Shown: positions 27,311 through 35,922 of the stretch, one piece after another | How the letters are laid out: the number at the start of each line of letters is the position of its first letter | How positions within the stretch are numbered: position 1 is the stretch's first letter | NCBI GenBank assembly: GCA_010692635.1 | Contig: JAAHGL010000007.1 | Span: forward strand, 129,934-193,933 | DNA: 64,000 nucleotides | Reading direction: 5' to 3' | Source of the DNA: Symploca sp. SIO2C1 | GTDB lineage: Bacteria > Cyanobacteriota > Cyanobacteriia > Cyanobacteriales > Coleofasciculaceae | Made by a program: the position numbers and the translations under genes | Notes under the pieces: generated by a model | What the model saw: only the letters and a program-made list of their open reading frames with translations | The model's database searches: none | What the model was told of the DNA's origin: nothing

Positions 27311-27633
27311 AGGTAAAGCATTTCCTATTTTCACAAGTTGTCCTAGCTCAAGACTTACCAGAATACAACCTAAAACGGGGAGATTTGGCAACAATTGTGG
27401 AGCATTACCCCATGCCGGAAGAAGAAGAGGATGGGTATAGTTTAGAAGGGTTCGATGTACCTCAGGTTACGATTGAGGTAACCGCCTCACAAATTATTCC
27501 CATTGCTCAATGGCATCGAGAAGAAATGATTTTAGGCAAGCTCCGTCAGCTATCTGAAGCAAAGTTACTGCAACTAGAAGATTTTCTTGATTTTTTGTGG
27601 CAAAAAGATAAAGTTGAGCAAAAAAACATCTGA
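27307..27633 (+). CDS. DUF4926 protein with DUF2281-like tail
   Basis: A 108-residue protein whose first 70 residues match the DUF4926 pattern (VLAQDLPEYNLKRGDLATIVEHY ... YSLEGFDV), a small beta domain. The C-terminal ILGKLRQLSEAKLLQLEDFLDFL is a DUF2281-like helical segment often seen in antitoxin-type proteins. Its ATG overlaps the stop of the DUF6883 gene. It is plausibly the partner or neutraliser of that protein. Confidence 0.75.
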   Translation: MKVKHFLFSQVVLAQDLPEYNLKRGDLATIVEHYPMPEEEEDGYSLEGFDVPQVTIEVTASQIIPIAQWHREEMILGKLRQLSEAKLLQLEDFLDFLWQKDKVEQKNI

Positions 27634-27778
27634 GAATATCGTTACATAGGGCTTGCTAATTAGACAACCCAGCATTTTAGATTAGACAGGCTAGTAGGTT
27701 AAATTAAGTGATAGCAAAACCCAACTTACAGCTGACTGTAAAATACTTTATTTTTACCCAGAGGAAGAACAGCTTTTG

Positions 27779-28332
27779 ATGAAGAGAAATCAACACATAA
27801 ATTTAAGCAGACAAGCAGAATTTTCAGAATCAGAGTTTGAAAGCTTAAAACATAGTTTATGGGAGATTGATTGATGCTCATGCACTAACTCTAGCAGTTG
27901 CAATTGAGAGCATAGTCTCAATCGAATTTGCTCATCTTGGCAAGTTAACTTCAAAAGAAAAAGAGGCTATACAAAAAGCTCTGGAATATTTAGATTCTTG
28001 GGAAAATGATATAGCAATTAAAGAACGTATTAAAGGGTCAATTAAGGCACTTCTTGAACCTCGTGTAGGCGACAAAATGAAAGCCTTAGAAAAATCTGGT
28101 GCAATAACAAAAGCGCAGAAAAAAAGCTTGGCAAAAGCTTCGTAACAAGAGTACTCATTCTTATCAAAACCACACCTCAAAAAACTCTGAATTTGTTGAA
28201 CTAATTTTTCAGATAAACGTTCTTTTTTATCATCTTATTTTCCACACTATTGGCTATAAAGGACCGTACATGGATGTTAGTGAACTTGGTTTTCCAATTA
28301 AGCAATACCCAGCCGCTGACAAGACAGACTAA
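27779..28332 (+). pseudogene. Frameshifted HEPN-like gene (5'-truncated)
   Basis: Three frames read in succession give one coherent protein: FSESEFESLKHSLWEI (frame of 27779), then DAHALTLAVAIESIVSIEF to AITKAQKK (frame of 27867), then AWQKLRNKSTH to PIKQYPAADKTD ending with TAA at 28330. Two +1 shifts join them, one near 27870 and one in a run of seven As at 28119-28125. The LRNKSTH segment fits the R-x4-6-H motif of HEPN ribonuclease-like domains, and the C-terminal GYKGPYMD is characteristic of ApeA-like HEPN proteins as I recall them. It is broken unless the homopolymer is a sequencing error. The part upstream of 27779 is lost or unrecognisable. Confidence 0.7.
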
Positions 28333-28521
28333 TGGGACTTTGACAAAAAATGAGCCGAAAAAGGACTGAAAGCTTTATAGAACTCATTTTAGATCTATGG
28401 CTATAACTTTGATATGCTAAGGTTTTCAGCTTAGAATTGCTATATCAGTATTATTAGCTCAAAAACACCTAAACCCAATTATAGTCAGGGTTTGGTGTGA
28501 TTAGATATTTTTGGAAATCAC

Positions 28522-29184
28522 CTAAGCTCGTGCCTTTTGCTGCCGACGACGTTTGATGATGAGCGATACCCACTTTTTCCAGGCTTCAAAAGCCTCATCA
28601 TCCGGTTCAGTTTGTTGCCACGACTCCCGTGCCATGATGCGCTTATACCAGGCAGCAATCGGTGGATGCTCTTTCAAATCAACACCAAGTCGAACTATCA
28701 GAGGTAATAGCGCCCCTGCTGTAAGATCTGCTAAAGACAAATTATCTCCACCAAAATAGGGAGAATCACCAAGTTGTTCACTGAAAAAATCCAGACCTGT
28801 TGCAATATGTCTAAATGTTATCCTATCAGGCTCTGGGGAATCACTTGCCATCAATAGCGCAGGTATTTTGGTGGTAAGTTCATTGCTTGTCACCATTTGC
28901 ACCATCCGCATTTTTGCCATCGCTGCTGGCTCTTTAGGTATCAGAGGTGGGGAGGGATGCTTTGTTTCCAAATAGTCCAAAATTGCTAGAGATTCCAGGA
29001 TTCGCAGCTCCCCATCTACTACAACTGGAATATGATGAAACGGATTTAGGGATAAGAATTCAGGCTCGAATTGTTCCCCTTTGAGGTTCACAATGACTGG
29101 CTCAAAAGAAATTCCTTTTTCCAGAAGTCCAATCCAAACCCGTCGGCTGATTGGTGATAGGGGATGGTGATAAAACTTCAGCAT
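28522..29184 (-). CDS. Glutathione S-transferase family protein
   Basis: A 220-residue two-domain GST. The N-terminal thioredoxin-like domain has the Ser motif in HHPLSPISRRVW, cis-Pro in HHIPVVVDG and the gamma-Glu-binding ESLAILDYLE. The helical C-terminal domain has LSLADLTAGALL. It would conjugate or reduce electrophiles with glutathione. A palindrome AGACC-N4-GGTCT lies 39 bp upstream, and a TetR gene of the NemR/AcuR kind (33189) plus a truncated copy (29290) are nearby, so electrophile-induced derepression is likely. Confidence 0.92.
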   Translation of the reverse strand: MLKFYHHPLSPISRRVWIGLLEKGISFEPVIVNLKGEQFEPEFLSLNPFHHIPVVVDGELRILESLAILDYLETKHPSPPLIPKEPAAMAKMRMVQMVTSNELTTKIPALLMASDSPEPDRITFRHIATGLDFFSEQLGDSPYFGGDNLSLADLTAGALLPLIVRLGVDLKEHPPIAAWYKRIMARESWQQTEPDDEAFEAWKKWVSLIIKRRRQQKARA

Positions 29185-29221
29185 TAAAATCTCCAGTGAG
29201 GTTTGTCATGTTCAATATTTT

Positions 29222-29237
29222 AAGACCGATTGGTCTT
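29222..29237. promoter_or_regulatory. Probable TetR operator upstream of the GST gene
   Basis: AAGACCGATTGGTCTT has perfect 6-bp inverted arms around a 4-bp spacer, matching the AGACC-N4-GGTCT core known for the NemR operator. Degenerate versions precede the two TetR reading frames at 29407-29420 and 33795-33808. Confidence 0.72.
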
Positions 29238-29289
29238 TGTAGGGTGTGTTAGCGCAGCGTAACGCACCGTCCGGCAGGTACTTTCATTT

Positions 29290-29400
29290 TCAGAGATCAC
29301 CTAAGATGTCTGACATAGAAGCTCCGGCATAACCCTGCTGGTTAAACAAGTCTGCAGCTTGCTGAATAATTCTCTTTTTAGTTTTTTCAGCTTTGGACAT
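29290..29400 (-). pseudogene. Truncated TetR regulator (N-terminal remnant)
   Basis: Starting at the ATG at 29400, 33 residues (MSKAEKTKKRIIQQAADL ... GASMSDIL) are almost identical to the start of the intact TetR at 33189-33788, after which the frame ends in an unrelated GDL and stop. Only the first half of the DNA-binding domain survives, without the recognition helix. The upstream DNA is also similar to that before the intact gene. Confidence 0.85.
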
Positions 29401-29499
29401 TATTAGAGACCAATCGGTTTTTTTTAGGTTAACAGAGTTATCTGGAAAAAGCAAAAGGTTTTCCTTGTTCCGGGTGAGGTAAAATTTTGGGGATGAATT

Positions 29500-29772
29500 C
29501 ATTTGTTGTTACCATTTTCACCATCCGCATTTTGGCTATTTGTGCTGGCTATTGAGACATCAATGATGGGGAAGGATGTTTTGCTTCCAAGCAGTCCAAA
29601 ATCGCTAGAGATTCTATAATTTGCAGATCCCCACCTACTACAACCGGAACATGATGAAACCGATTGACAGATAAGAATTCCGGCTTGAGTTTTTCCCCTG
29701 TAAGGTTGACTATAACTGTCTCAAAGGGAATCCCTTTTTCGAGAAGTCCAATCCAAACTCGTCGAGCAATTT
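29500..29772 (-). pseudogene. GST gene fragment
   Basis: The minus strand shows extended nucleotide similarity to 28880-29140 of the intact GST gene, from the region encoding ARRVWIGLLEKGI-like sequence through LSVNRFHHVPVVV-like sequence to MRMVKMVT-like sequence. It covers roughly residues 15-100. It has an in-frame stop (TCA read as TGA near 29552), no start and no C-terminal domain. Its position after a truncated tetR points to a tandem duplication of the GST-tetR pair followed by decay. Confidence 0.8.
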
Positions 29773-29939
29773 AACTACACAGTTATTAAAATATCGCTTA
29801 CTATAGGAGCAGAATAATATTTCACTCCTTGCTCAAAAAATGCGGCTGAGTTGCAAAGGAGCGACTTAATTCATTCACTAGCAGGATATCAGGGTTAGTG
29901 CATTGATTTTTGCGATTACCGCTCAAAGTATTATTCTTA

Positions 29940-31448
29940 ATGTCTAAACAAAGGTCTAAAAGCTCAAGGTATAAAAGATATTGGGGTTTGCAAGGTTGGA
30001 AAGTATGCTTGCCCTTGACAGCAATCATAATTCTCTTATCTGCCGGGGTCGCAGTAGCCCAGAATCAAGCTTCTGAGACTCCCAGTGACTATCAATCTCT
30101 CAAAATTGCTCTGGATACTATCTGGGTGGTATTCACAGCTTGTTTAGTGTTCTTTATGAACGCAGGCTTTGGCATGTTAGAGGCAGGTCTTTGCCGTCAC
30201 AAGAACGCCGCTAACATTTTGACTAAAAACCTGATTGTCTTTGCGCTGTCTACAGTAGCTTACTGGGCAATTGGTTTTGCTTTGATGTTTGGCGATGGAA
30301 ATTTTCTACTCGGTATAAATGGATTTTTCTTGGCAGGACCGGACAATAGCCCTATGACAGGATCGGATTATGAGGGGGTTTTTCGCTCACTTAACTGGAC
30401 TGGTATACCTCTCAACGCCAAGTTCTTTTTTCAATTAGTTTTTGCTGGAACTGCTGCCACTATTGTTTCAGGGGCTGTAGCTGAGCGGATCAAATTTTCC
30501 GCATTTTGTCTGTTCAGTCTTTTTCTTGTGGGCATCATTTACCCAATCACAGGGCACTGGATTTGGGGAGGAGGTTGGCTACAACAGCTGGGATTTCAGG
30601 ACTTTGCTGGTTCAACTGTAGTACATTCGGTAGGAGGTTGGTCTGCCTTAATGGGTGCTTATTTTTTGGAACCGCGCAAAGGGAAATATATAGGCGGTGA
30701 GACTTATTCACTACCTGGACACAATCTTAGCCTTGCGACTCTAGGTTGCTTGATTTTATGGCTGGGCTGGTTTGGTTTTAATCCCGGCTCAACAATGAAG
30801 TTAGAACCTGAAGCAATTAGCCATATTATCGTAACTACTAATACAGCAGCTTGCGCAGGGGGTATTACAGCAGCTCTAGCTACCTGGTTGGATCCAAGGA
30901 ATTCTCATAGTAAACCTGACCCTACTATGATTATTAACGGAGTGCTATCCGGCTTAGTTGCCATTACTGCATCTTGTCGATTTGTCAGCATTGGTAGTGC
31001 TATCTTTATAGGCTTGATTGCCGGTATATTGGTAGTCTTTTCGGTGGAATTTTGGGACAGGATTAAAATTGATGATCCAGTCGGTGCTATTTCTGTTCAT
31101 CTTGTTGGTGGAGTCTGGGGAACACTAGCTTTAGGTTTGTTCAGTGAAGGCTCTGGTAGTAGTGAGGGTCCTGTAAAAGGACTGTTTCTTTTTGGCGGGA
31201 TGGAAAGTCTCAAGCAACTTTCTATTCAGCTACTCGGTATTTTTGTAGTTGGTGTGTCAGTACTTATCATGAGTTCGCTTGCTTGGTTATTAGTTAAATT
31301 CATACTCTCCTCAAGTTTAAGGGTTTCAGAAGAAGCAGAAGATGACGGTCTAGATTTACACGAACACAGTATGAGTGCTTACGGTGGTTTCTTGTTCAAG
31401 CAGGATGTAAAGCAGGAAGTGCTGACAGAACGTAAAAGAAATAATTAA
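29940..31448 (+). CDS. amt: Ammonium transporter (Amt family)
   Basis: A 502-residue Amt protein. A basic N-terminus and signal peptide (LPLTAIIILLSAGVAVAQ) precede eleven membrane helices. FMNAGFGMLEAGLCRHKNAAN is the family signature, and the twin pore histidines lie in VVHSVGGWSAL and SVHLVGGVWGTLALG. The chosen ATG gives MSKQRSKSSRYKR; a further ATG at 29910 is less likely. No GlnK gene is adjacent and I see no convincing NtcA box (GTA-N8-TAC) upstream. It is flanked by gene debris on the left. Confidence 0.93.
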   Translation: MSKQRSKSSRYKRYWGLQGWKVCLPLTAIIILLSAGVAVAQNQASETPSDYQSLKIALDTIWVVFTACLVFFMNAGFGMLEAGLCRHKNAANILTKNLIVFALSTVAYWAIGFALMFGDGNFLLGINGFFLAGPDNSPMTGSDYEGVFRSLNWTGIPLNAKFFFQLVFAGTAATIVSGAVAERIKFSAFCLFSLFLVGIIYPITGHWIWGGGWLQQLGFQDFAGSTVVHSVGGWSALMGAYFLEPRKGKYIGGETYSLPGHNLSLATLGCLILWLGWFGFNPGSTMKLEPEAISHIIVTTNTAACAGGITAALATWLDPRNSHSKPDPTMIINGVLSGLVAITASCRFVSIGSAIFIGLIAGILVVFSVEFWDRIKIDDPVGAISVHLVGGVWGTLALGLFSEGSGSSEGPVKGLFLFGGMESLKQLSIQLLGIFVVGVSVLIMSSLAWLLVKFILSSSLRVSEEAEDDGLDLHEHSMSAYGGFLFKQDVKQEVLTERKRNN

Positions 31449-31483
31449 CAAACTAAATAATTAGGAGCATAATCATGACAATG

Positions 31484-32665
31484 ATGGAAAAGGAGCTAGA
31501 AAAAATTGTTCAAGAAATGAAAGCTCCGAATATAGCGATAATTGGTAAGACTGGTGCAGGAAAAAGTACTCTTATTAATAAAGTATTTGGTGTAGAGAAA
31601 GCTGAAACTAATACCGGATGGCCTGTGAGTAGAGATTTCAAACTTTATACTCCAGATCATAATTCTGTAGATACAAATAAACCAATTAATTTGTATGACT
31701 CTGCAGGTTATGAAGCCAATAAAGAAAATAATTTTTTAGAACGTTTATTTGCGTTTATAGAAGACAAAAAAAACGAAGGATTAGAATCACAAATACACTT
31801 AGTCTGGTACGTTGTCAATGCTGCATCCAAAAGATTTGAAGGCTTTGATGTGGAGATAATTAACAAAATAAATAGATTAGAAATTCCCGTAATCATAGTC
31901 TTGTCTCAGTGCGATATTGTAAGCTATGAAGACATTTACAAGCTTAAAGAAATAATGGATAATTGTGAATTTAAGAAGGCTTATGAAATTATCGAGGTGG
32001 CAGCTAAGCCTTTAGAAATTAACAATCAACCTATTCGCCAAGCTTTTGGACTAGAAGAGTTGGTCAATAAAACAGTTGAATTATTACCAACTATATATTC
32101 AGATGCCATAGTTGCCAATCAAATAGTCAGTATTGGAGATAAGAAAAAGGTAGCCTGGAAATATATTGCAGCGGCAGCAGCAACTTGCTTTGGGGCAGGC
32201 TTTATTCCTGTCCCTCTTTCATCGGTAATAGCAATGACTTCATCTCAATATGGTCTCCTAAAAGCTATAGCTCAATTATATAATTCCGATGATATTATCG
32301 AAATCATACAGCCAATTAGTGGTCAAACAATCACTACGGCACTTACTGTTGCAGCAACCGGAGCTTTAGAAATCTCAGCAAGCTTTTTAGTTGGTTTGTT
32401 TCCTCCTGGCTTTCTGGCAACGGAGGCAGCTGCAGGAACAATAGCGGCTAGTTATGTAGTAATTATGGGGTTAACCTATACATCGGTTTTTGAGAAGTTT
32501 TCTGAAAGGCGCTTGACTAGTTCAGAAGGTAAGCAAGAAATCAAGCAATTTCTTGAAAGAACATTTACAGAAGAACTTAATAAATATCTCAAAATTAGGG
32601 TTACTTCTAAAGAAGATCTTAATCAGATAAAGGAAAATTTTTTAGAAAATCACAAGCGAAAGTAG
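31484..32665 (+). CDS. Membrane-associated GTPase with hydrophobic C-terminal region
   Basis: A 393-residue GTPase. The P-loop is GKTGAGKST (residues 21-29), the G3 motif is in YDSAGYEA, and G4 is SQCD, replacing NKxD. After the G domain (to about residue 205) come hydrophobic stretches (KYIAAAAATCFGAGFIPVP and TALTVAATGALEISAS, LAT EAAAGTIAASYVVIMG) reminiscent of DUF697-type or dynamin-like bacterial GTPases that contact membranes, then a charged tail. I chose the second Met, MEKELEKI. It is followed 34 bp later by a Roadblock-fold protein, a typical GTPase partner. Confidence 0.82.
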   Translation: MEKELEKIVQEMKAPNIAIIGKTGAGKSTLINKVFGVEKAETNTGWPVSRDFKLYTPDHNSVDTNKPINLYDSAGYEANKENNFLERLFAFIEDKKNEGLESQIHLVWYVVNAASKRFEGFDVEIINKINRLEIPVIIVLSQCDIVSYEDIYKLKEIMDNCEFKKAYEIIEVAAKPLEINNQPIRQAFGLEELVNKTVELLPTIYSDAIVANQIVSIGDKKKVAWKYIAAAAATCFGAGFIPVPLSSVIAMTSSQYGLLKAIAQLYNSDDIIEIIQPISGQTITTALTVAATGALEISASFLVGLFPPGFLATEAAAGTIAASYVVIMGLTYTSVFEKFSERRLTSSEGKQEIKQFLERTFTEELNKYLKIRVTSKEDLNQIKENFLENHKRK

Positions 32666-32699
32666 TTTATTCACTATTAAGCATCTGGTCAGAATTAAT

Positions 32700-33161
32700 A
32701 TGTCAACCAAAAAAAATTACGAGAGTATTATCACTGAATTAGTAGCTGATGATGATGATATTTTAGGTGCAGTTATTATTTCTGAAGAATGTTGTCCTGT
32801 TACCAACTATATTGGAGAATTAAACGAAGATGAAATTCTATATATAGCAAATATGCTACTAGAATTTCGCGAAAAACTTGTCACAGGTACGAGCATAAAA
32901 AACACAGAACAAATTTGGATTGAAGCTAAAGAAACATTTTTAATTGTTGTTTTTTACGCTGATGATTCGCTACTGCTAGTAAAGGCTAACAAAACGAAGA
33001 AGCTTGGCATGATTAGGAATGCTATTGGAAAAACACTGCGCAATATTCAGTCTTTAGTTGAGCTTCAAGTAGCTTCTGAAAATGGTAATCAGTCTTATAT
33101 CAAGAAACCAAACAAAGAGGAAATAATTTACAGGAAGCATCCGCAAAGTCCTGAATATTAG
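32700..33161 (+). CDS. Roadblock/LC7-like protein
   Basis: A 153-residue protein whose first 115 residues have the Roadblock/longin pattern: ILGAVIISEECCPVTNYIG strand pair, a helix LYIANMLLEFREKLV, and the strands IWIEAKETFLIVVFYADDSLLLVKANKTKKLGMI. The C-terminal tail is basic and probably disordered. Bacterial Roadblock proteins such as MglB regulate Ras-like GTPases, and this one lies 34 bp after a GTPase gene, so a regulator role is a fair inference. Confidence 0.7.
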   Translation: MSTKKNYESIITELVADDDDILGAVIISEECCPVTNYIGELNEDEILYIANMLLEFREKLVTGTSIKNTEQIWIEAKETFLIVVFYADDSLLLVKANKTKKLGMIRNAIGKTLRNIQSLVELQVASENGNQSYIKKPNKEEIIYRKHPQSPEY

Positions 33162-33188
33162 ACAAATCTGCTTTGAACATTCCCTTTA

Positions 33189-33788
33189 TTATTCAAGAGA
33201 TGTCTGCAAACCCTCCACATATTGATAAAGATGATCTTTCGCCCGTTCCAAGTGGATGCGATCGCCATACAATTTTGTTAGCATGAGCGCTCCTTCCATA
33301 GTCGAAATTAAAATCGTTGCCACTGCATTGGGATCAACACCAAACTGAATTTCCTCCCTTTCTATGCCTTTTTGAACAACCTGATGAATCAGATTACGCC
33401 ACTGATACATGGCACTTTGCGCCCGCTCCCGCAAGGCTGGATGGGTGTCATCGCTCTCAATGGCGGTGTTGAGCAATGGACATCCGCCTTTGATGGAAAA
33501 CTCATCGGGAGTCGTGGAAAAAGTGTGGATGAGAGCCTTGAGACGGGTGATTGCTCCCCGCTTACCTTTGAGCGCCTGGAGATAACGCTGGCTCAACTGC
33601 TCAGCAGCGAAATCAAAAGCTGCGATCGCTAACTCATCTTTGCTGGCAAAGTGGTTGTAAATCCCGCCTTTTTTTAACCCCGTTGCTGCCATTATGTCTG
33701 ACATAGAAGCTCCGGCATAACCCTGTTGGTTAAACAGGTTTGCCGCTTGCTGAATAATTCTATTTTTAGTTTCTTCAGCTTTTGACAT
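33189..33788 (-). CDS. TetR/AcrR-family regulator (NemR/AcuR-like)
   Basis: A 199-residue repressor. Residues 8-55 form the HTH (RIIQQAANLFNQQGYAGASMSDIMAATGLKKGGIYNHFASKDELA), and the C-terminal domain resembles the TetR_C group that senses electrophiles (GCPLLNTAIESDD carries a cysteine in the NemR position). An operator half-match lies just upstream at 33795. A truncated near-identical N-terminus at 29290 shows that the gene was once duplicated beside a GST gene. Confidence 0.9.
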   Translation of the reverse strand: MSKAEETKNRIIQQAANLFNQQGYAGASMSDIMAATGLKKGGIYNHFASKDELAIAAFDFAAEQLSQRYLQALKGKRGAITRLKALIHTFSTTPDEFSIKGGCPLLNTAIESDDTHPALRERAQSAMYQWRNLIHQVVQKGIEREEIQFGVDPNAVATILISTMEGALMLTKLYGDRIHLERAKDHLYQYVEGLQTSLE

Positions 33789-33794
33789 AAATGG

Positions 33795-33808
33795 AAACCA
33801 ATCGGTCT
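33795..33808. promoter_or_regulatory. Probable TetR autoregulatory operator
   Basis: AAACC-AATC-GGTCT differs at one base from AGACC-N4-GGTCT and lies 6 bp before the TetR ATG, where binding would block initiation. Confidence 0.6.
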
Positions 33809-33977
33809 TTTTTAGGTTATCAGAATCATATCAATAAAGCAATAATCGTCTTTGGGCCAACTTAGGACTTATGGAGTTTAGACTCGTTAACAGCTTGAAT
33901 GGTTTGAGAGTAACTCATTGTCGAGATGCCCAACGCAATGAAGTAGTTCGCAGAAATTGGGGTCAACGATCAACTAA

Positions 33978-35774
33978 ATGATAGCTAGAATAGCATCAGT
34001 CAATTCACTAACCAGCTTACTGGTAAAAGAGCCTATCGAAACTATCTACGGTAATCTCAAGGGTCTGAAGTCCAGCCAGCTCAAGCAGCTAAAACGGCTG
34101 TATCACCAGCGCTTACCAGGTGATCACCTTACAACGCCAGAGTTTGCCCAGCGACTGGCAGCCATTAGCAGTGAGCTTAAACAACCTTTGTGTACTTACA
34201 TCAACCGTCGAGGACAAGTAATTCGCGTCGCAATTGGTACTCCGGCTCAGACTAAAATTCCGCCGCGAGAATTACCACGTTACGGCGCAGAGCGCTTATG
34301 TGGGATTCGCTGCCTTGCTACTCAGCTTAAACCAGAAACCCCTAAACAATCTTATCTCACTGCCATGGCGATTCAGCGACTGGACGCCTTAGTGGTGTTG
34401 AATATTACCGGTTCAGGATTTGAACGCAGGGGTGGTGGTGCAACAGGTTATGTTAAGGAAACCTATTTGGCTCATCTACTACCTCCTAATGAACAGGAAC
34501 TCAACAATCCTGAGGAGACTGACACTACTAACTTCGGACTCAGTTGGAGTCTATCACCACCCTTAAGCCTCGATATTCTCACTAAGCAAGATTTCCTAGA
34601 TTTAGTCGAAGGACTAGAAGCTGAATTCCGCCGACAATTCATTGTCCAACAATTAGATGCTAGAGATATTGAACAAGACCGAGTGCTAATTGTAGGATTA
34701 ATGACTTCAGATGTAACTTCAGAGCATTTTGAAGCTGGTTTAGCAGAAATCAGGCGGTTGGTAGAAACTGCTGGTGGTAAAGTGTTACAAACGATCCAGC
34801 AAAAGCGTTCAAGACCCCATCCTCAAACAGTGGTTGGTGCTGGTAAAGTCGATGAGATTGCTTTGATACTGCAAACCTTAGGAGGGAATCTAGTAGTATT
34901 TGACCGGGATCTATCACCGGCTCAAGTCCGTAACCTGGAATCTCGACTGGGTGTAAGTGTAGTAGATCGTACAGAAGTAATTCTCGATATTTTCGCCCAA
35001 AGAGCCCAATCCCGCGCTGGTAAATTGCAGGTGGAACTTGCCCAGCTTGAATACATATTACCCCGTCTTACTGGTCGCGGTCAGGCAATGTCGAGGTTAG
35101 GTGGTGGTATTGGTACTCGTGGTCCTGGTGAAACTAAACTGGAAACTGAACGCCGTGCTATTCAACGTCGTATTGCTCGACTACAGCGGGAAGTAAACCA
35201 GTTGCAAGCTTATCGCTCCCGACAGCGACAGCGCAGGCAAAAGCAAGAAGTACCTACGGTAGCTTTAGTCGGTTATACCAATGCTGGGAAATCCACTCTG
35301 TTAAATACACTGACTAATGCAGAAGTCTACACTGCTGATCAATTGTTTGCTACCCTTGACCCCACAACTAGAAGGTTAACAGTTCCTAATGTTGCAACTA
35401 ATGAACCAATTTCCCTTCTGCTCACCGATACTGTTGGATTTATCCATGAACTGCCGCCTTCTTTGGTAGATGCTTTCCGCGCCACCCTCGAAGAAGTCAC
35501 TGACGCCGATGCACTAGTGCATGTAGTGGATTTATCCCATCCTGCGTGGCAAAGTCACATTCGTTCTGTAATGTCAATTCTGTCAGAAATGCCGATTACA
35601 CCAGGACCTATACTAGTGGCATTCAATAAAGTTGATGGGGTAGATAGTGAAACTTTGACCTTAGCTCAAGAAGAATTTCCTCAAGGAGTGTTTATCTCCG
35701 CTAGTAAGCGTTTAGGACTAGAAACCCTGCGTCAACAACTAGCTCAGCTAATTCATTATGCGATCGCACTTTAG
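33978..35774 (+). CDS. hflX: GTPase HflX
   Basis: A 598-residue ribosome-associated GTPase. A long cyanobacterial N-terminal extension (to about residue 235) precedes the HflX N-domain (VETAGGKVLQTIQQKRSRPHPQTVVGAGKVDEI), a Gly-rich linker (GGGIGTRGPGETKLETERR), and the G domain with GYTNAGKSTLLN, DTVGFI and NKVD. HflX splits stalled or heat-damaged 70S ribosomes. Probably monocistronic, ended by a palindrome. Confidence 0.95.
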   Translation: MIARIASVNSLTSLLVKEPIETIYGNLKGLKSSQLKQLKRLYHQRLPGDHLTTPEFAQRLAAISSELKQPLCTYINRRGQVIRVAIGTPAQTKIPPRELPRYGAERLCGIRCLATQLKPETPKQSYLTAMAIQRLDALVVLNITGSGFERRGGGATGYVKETYLAHLLPPNEQELNNPEETDTTNFGLSWSLSPPLSLDILTKQDFLDLVEGLEAEFRRQFIVQQLDARDIEQDRVLIVGLMTSDVTSEHFEAGLAEIRRLVETAGGKVLQTIQQKRSRPHPQTVVGAGKVDEIALILQTLGGNLVVFDRDLSPAQVRNLESRLGVSVVDRTEVILDIFAQRAQSRAGKLQVELAQLEYILPRLTGRGQAMSRLGGGIGTRGPGETKLETERRAIQRRIARLQREVNQLQAYRSRQRQRRQKQEVPTVALVGYTNAGKSTLLNTLTNAEVYTADQLFATLDPTTRRLTVPNVATNEPISLLLTDTVGFIHELPPSLVDAFRATLEEVTDADALVHVVDLSHPAWQSHIRSVMSILSEMPITPGPILVAFNKVDGVDSETLTLAQEEFPQGVFISASKRLGLETLRQQLAQLIHYAIAL

Positions 35775-35788
35775 TATTAAAGTTACCC

Positions 35789-35818
35789 TGTAGAGACGTT
35801 GCATGCAACGTCTCTACA
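35789..35818. repeat. Perfect 30-bp palindrome after hflX
   Basis: The two 15-base halves, TGTAGAGACGTTGCA and TGCAACGTCTCTACA, are exact complements with no loop. This GTAGAGACGT type is a widespread cyanobacterial intergenic repeat. It lies 14 bp after the hflX stop; no T-run follows. Confidence 0.9.
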
Positions 35819-35922
35819 ATCTCATGCTGAGGTGATAGTGAAGCCTCTGAGCCGTCTGGAGATCCTTCGCTACCGCTCAGGATGACATAATTCCGTGACG
35901 GTGCGTAAGTCCTATTTTTGCT

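Noticed and set aside
29773-29939. NtcA-binding site upstream of amt
   Set aside because: I searched for GTA-N8-TAC and found only poor matches, so nitrogen control cannot be claimed from sequence.
35789-35818. Palindrome as rho-independent terminator of hflX
   Set aside because: It has no loop and no T-run on either strand, and the motif is a known type of dispersed cyanobacterial palindrome.
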